NCBI GenBank assembly: GCA_001825565.1
Contig: MHXM01000162.1
Location: forward strand, 5,621-12,832
Source of the DNA: Desulfuromonadaceae bacterium GWC2_58_13
GTDB taxonomy: Bacteria; Desulfobacterota; Desulfuromonadia; Desulfuromonadales; Trichloromonadaceae
Direction: 5' to 3'
DNA: 7,212 nt
Within the stretch, counting starts at the first letter, position 1; the number at the start of each line of letters is the position of its first letter. Under the pieces are notes generated by a model. It worked only from the letters and a program-made list of their open reading frames with translations. It made no database searches and was not told where the DNA came from. Shown piece after piece: positions 5,585 to 7,212 of the stretch. A program made the translations under genes and the position numbers.

Positions 5585-6604
5585 TTACAACTTCTTGCCC
5601 GCGACCGATGCAAAGGCGCGAAGTTTTTCCATCATAGCGGCGAACTCCATCGGGCGCAAGGATTGCGGCCCGTCACTTGCGGCCTTTTCCGGGTGGGGAT
5701 GCACTTCGACGATCAGGCCGTCGCAGCCGGCGGCCACGCTGGCGTAGCACATGGAGGGCACCAGGCTGGCATGGCCGGTGGCGTGAGAGGGGTCGATGAC
5801 CACCGGCAAGTGGGTCTGCTCCTTGAGAACCGGCACCGCTGAGATGTCGAGGGTGTTGCGGGTGGCGGTCTCGAAGGTGCGGATGCCTCGTTCGCAGAGG
5901 ATCACCCGTCGGTTCCCTTCGGCCAGAATGTATTCGGCGCTCATCAGAAATTCCTGAATGGTGGTGGCCATGCCGCGCTTGAGCAGGATCGGCTTGTCGA
6001 GACGGCCGAGCATCTTGAGCAGGGCGAAATTCTGAATGTTGCGGGCGCCGACCTGCATGATATCGGAGTAACGGGCGACCAGTTCCACGTCCCGGGGATT
6101 GACCACTTCAGTGACGATCGGCAGTCCCGTCGCTTCGCGGGCCAGGGCCAGCAGTTTGAGGCCGTCCTCTTCCATCCCCTGGAAGGAGTAGGGGCTGGTC
6201 CGTGGCTTGAAGGCACCACCGCGCAGTACGGTGGCTCCGGCTGCTTTGACCGCGTGGGCGGTTTCCAGGATCTGCTCTTCGCTTTCCACCGAGCAGGGAC
6301 CGGCCATCACCACCAGGTTTTCGCCGCCGATCAACACCCCGCCGCCAATATCGAAAGTACTCGGCTCAGGCTTTACTTCTCGACTGGCCAGTTTGTAAGG
6401 CTTGAGAATAGGGACTACGCTCTCCACTCCCGGCATCACCTCCAGGGTTTGCAGCACCGACTTGCCGCGTTCGTCGCCGACCGCGCCGATAACGTTGCGG
6501 GTTTCGCCGTGGATCACGTGGGGTTTGTAACCGAGTTCACGGATGCGTTTTTTAACCTCGGCCAGCTGTTCTTTGTCGGCCCCTTTTTTCATGACGATAA
6601 TCAT
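5585..6604 (-). CDS. aroF: 3-deoxy-7-phosphoheptulonate (DAHP) synthase, type I-beta with N-terminal regulatory domain
   Basis: The enzyme condenses phosphoenolpyruvate with erythrose 4-phosphate, the entry step of the shikimate pathway, in the cytoplasm. The 339 residues match the Thermotoga-type I-beta form. Residues 1-70 form the ferredoxin-like domain that mediates feedback control by aromatic amino acids in that group, and the TIM barrel follows. Visible motifs: MAGPCSVES at 100-108 (Cys104, metal ligand), LRGGAFKPRTSPYSFQG at 127-143, QVGARNIQNF at 184-193, LLKRGMATT at 207-215, and DPSHATG at 271-277 (His274, metal ligand). EVHPHPEKAASDGPQSL at 300-316 carries the remaining active-site acids. 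The start ATG at 6602-6604 has AAGGAG eight bases upstream. The gene is preceded by a 330-base leader with an aromatic-rich leader peptide and attenuator, and followed by a large hairpin and a small cysteine protein. Confidence 0.95.
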   Translation of the reverse strand: MIIVMKKGADKEQLAEVKKRIRELGYKPHVIHGETRNVIGAVGDERGKSVLQTLEVMPGVESVVPILKPYKLASREVKPEPSTFDIGGGVLIGGENLVVMAGPCSVESEEQILETAHAVKAAGATVLRGGAFKPRTSPYSFQGMEEDGLKLLALAREATGLPIVTEVVNPRDVELVARYSDIMQVGARNIQNFALLKMLGRLDKPILLKRGMATTIQEFLMSAEYILAEGNRRVILCERGIRTFETATRNTLDISAVPVLKEQTHLPVVIDPSHATGHASLVPSMCYASVAAGCDGLIVEVHPHPEKAASDGPQSLRPMEFAAMMEKLRAFASVAGKKL

Positions 6605-6695
6605 TGTTTTTGCTCCTTGTTCGATCGATGAGTGGTTGATGAACGGTAATGGTGGTGCAGTCCGCTATCACCGAGCCGGCACGGGCAAAAAAATC

Positions 6696-6723
6696 AAGGC
6701 CACCCGGTTTCCCCTGTGGCCTT
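6696..6723 (-). terminator. Second terminator-like hairpin in the aroF leader
   Basis: An 8-base perfect stem (6696-6703 with 6716-6723) and 12-base loop is followed on the minus strand by GA and seven T (6693-6687). It lies between the main attenuator and the aroF start, so it should reduce expression even after antitermination unless it too is controlled. On the + strand it could also act, but no + strand gene leads into it. Confidence 0.7.
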
Positions 6724-6746
6724 TTCATTTATCGGGCAAAAACGAA

Positions 6747-6786
6747 AAAACCATGGGGACCCCGGAATCGGTCTGCCCATGGTTTT
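6747..6786 (-). terminator. Attenuator terminator of the aroF leader
   Basis: The outer stem pairs 6747-6757 with 6776-6786 (11 bases), and an inner stem pairs 6758-6761 with 6770-6773. The minus-strand 3' side continues as TTTTTTCGTTTTT. The RNA 5' arm contains GGGCAGAC (6771-6778), which is perfectly complementary to GTCTGCCC in the leader peptide gene (6835-6842), so terminator and antiterminator exclude each other. Confidence 0.82.
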
Positions 6787-6787
6787 G

Positions 6788-6842
6788 CTGGTTCGATGTT
6801 TGGTCTTTTTGCTACGCCAACGAACCAGTGCCCCGGGCAGAC
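6788..6842 (-). promoter_or_regulatory. Antiterminator segments of the aroF leader
   Basis: Two nested 8-base pairings can form a long antiterminator on the minus-strand RNA. CTGGTTCG (6821-6828) pairs with CGAACCAG (6788-6795), and GTCTGCCC (6835-6842) pairs with GGGCAGAC (6771-6778). The second pairing consumes the 5' arm of the terminator. The upstream strands of both pairings lie in codons 21-28 of the leader peptide, just behind the aromatic codons, where a ribosome stalled at codons 11-19 would leave much of them free. Confidence 0.72.
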
Positions 6843-6904
6843 GGCCTAAAATAAAAGCCGAACCAGAAGTAAAAGTTCATAAAGTTGGCAAAATGACACA
6901 GCAT
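6812..6904 (-). CDS. Aromatic-rich leader peptide of the aroF attenuator
   Basis: This 30-residue frame ends at TAG 6812-6814. Residues 11-19 read F-Y-F-W-F-G-F-Y-F, and the whole peptide has seven Phe, two Tyr and one Trp. That mix covers all three end products of the shikimate pathway that aroF starts. I prefer ATG 6902-6904, which has GGAG twelve bases upstream. The in-frame ATG at 6878-6880 gives a 22-residue peptide but has no visible ribosome binding site. As in classical attenuators, the control codons come just before the antiterminator strand, and the stop codon lies beyond it. A ribosome that finishes translation would therefore cover the antiterminator strand and permit termination. 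The peptide itself is probably a by-product of control. Confidence 0.82.
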   Translation of the reverse strand: MLCHFANFMNFYFWFGFYFRPSARGTGSLA

Positions 6905-6936
6905 GTGGTGAAACGTCTCCAAAAGTTGAGTGCTGA

Positions 6937-6966
6937 ATTATTAACAGAGATTTTTCTTCCTGGCAA
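6937..6966 (-). promoter_or_regulatory. Promoter of the aroF leader transcript
   Basis: On the minus strand TTGCCA (6961-6966) and AATAAT (6937-6942) are separated by 18 bases; each hexamer matches the sigma-70 consensus at five of six positions. The predicted start near 6930 is about 25 bases before the leader ATG at 6904, as expected for a leader peptide with a short untranslated region. Confidence 0.65.
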
Positions 6967-7128
6967 GGGAGAAAAATCGGAATTCATATTTTGCCCCCTT
7001 CAACTATGCGTATCCTCGCGCGGACCTCGAAACAACGGCCCGAGAGTTTCATTGGCGAAACCCAGGTAATGTTTTTCCCTTCGCGCACGCCGGGAATCTC
7101 CGCATGAAAAATTGAGGACCATTTTTTC

Positions 7129-7157
7129 TTGACAGTCAAATCCGATTCAGATATAAA
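7129..7157 (+). promoter_or_regulatory. Promoter of the tRNA-Phe gene
   Basis: TTGACA (7129-7134), a 17-base spacer and TATAAA (7152-7157) form a near-consensus promoter directly ahead of the tRNA. The GC-rich CGGTGCTC after the -10 resembles the discriminator of stringently controlled stable-RNA promoters. The stretch 6967-7128 between this promoter and the divergent aroF promoter shows no convincing gene. Confidence 0.85.
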
Positions 7158-7170
7158 CGGTGCTCTCTTC

Positions 7171-7212
<42 letters not shown>

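Noticed and set aside
4921..6782. Several CCATGG palindromes in the leader hairpins as a special signal
   Set aside because: CCATGG also occurs inside coding sequence in this window (for example near 303, 2287, 2913 and 3234), so its presence in the terminator stems is not distinctive.
6716..7069. 117-codon + strand frame between aroF and tRNA-Phe
   Set aside because: It lies over the terminators, leader peptide and promoter of the opposite strand, has no ribosome binding site, and shows no protein-like features.

Overview
The window looks like chromosomal DNA from a GC-rich, Gram-negative anaerobe. The gene set (oligoendopeptidase F, a plant/alphaproteobacterial-type glutamate-cysteine ligase, a type I-beta DAHP synthase, an unusual class I aminotransferase) suggests a Desulfuromonadales-like Desulfobacterota (Geobacter, Pelobacter or Desulfuromonas relatives). 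That placement is inferred from protein style only and is not proven. No mobile element or CRISPR array is visible.

Layout: the 3' part of a pepF-like peptidase gene (1-1304, +) runs toward a gshA gene (2143-3507, -). Between these convergent genes lies a roughly 840-base non-coding stretch. It holds a long stem-loop (1336-1400) and then three diverged tandem units of about 240 bases, each with the same landmarks in the same order. They are best read as three copies of a small-RNA gene. From 3507 to 6970 everything reads leftward: aroF (5585-6604), a small four-cysteine protein (5230-5505), an aminotransferase (3583-4887), a strong terminator (3539-3569) and gshA. At the right edge a tRNA-Phe gene starts on the + strand with a near-consensus promoter.

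The main interest is in the two long leaders. Upstream of aroF is a short reading frame (6812-6904) whose codons 11-19 include eight aromatic residues. It is followed by mutually exclusive antiterminator and terminator hairpins: a ribosome-stalling attenuator for aromatic amino acid supply. Upstream of the aminotransferase is a second short frame (5006-5119) with 12 Ala in 37 residues, five of them consecutive. The Ala codons overlap one arm of a 1:2 hairpin, and the 2:3 antiterminator and 3:4 terminator follow in classical order. This predicts alanine-sensing transcription attenuation and suggests that the aminotransferase makes alanine.

How the genes may work together: aroF starts the shikimate pathway and is gated by charged aromatic tRNAs, with tRNA-Phe encoded next door. 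The aminotransferase is gated separately by its Ala-rich leader. gshA begins only about 31 bases after the aminotransferase terminator and may use a promoter squeezed into that gap, or depend on read-through. All regulatory claims are read from sequence and are untested.
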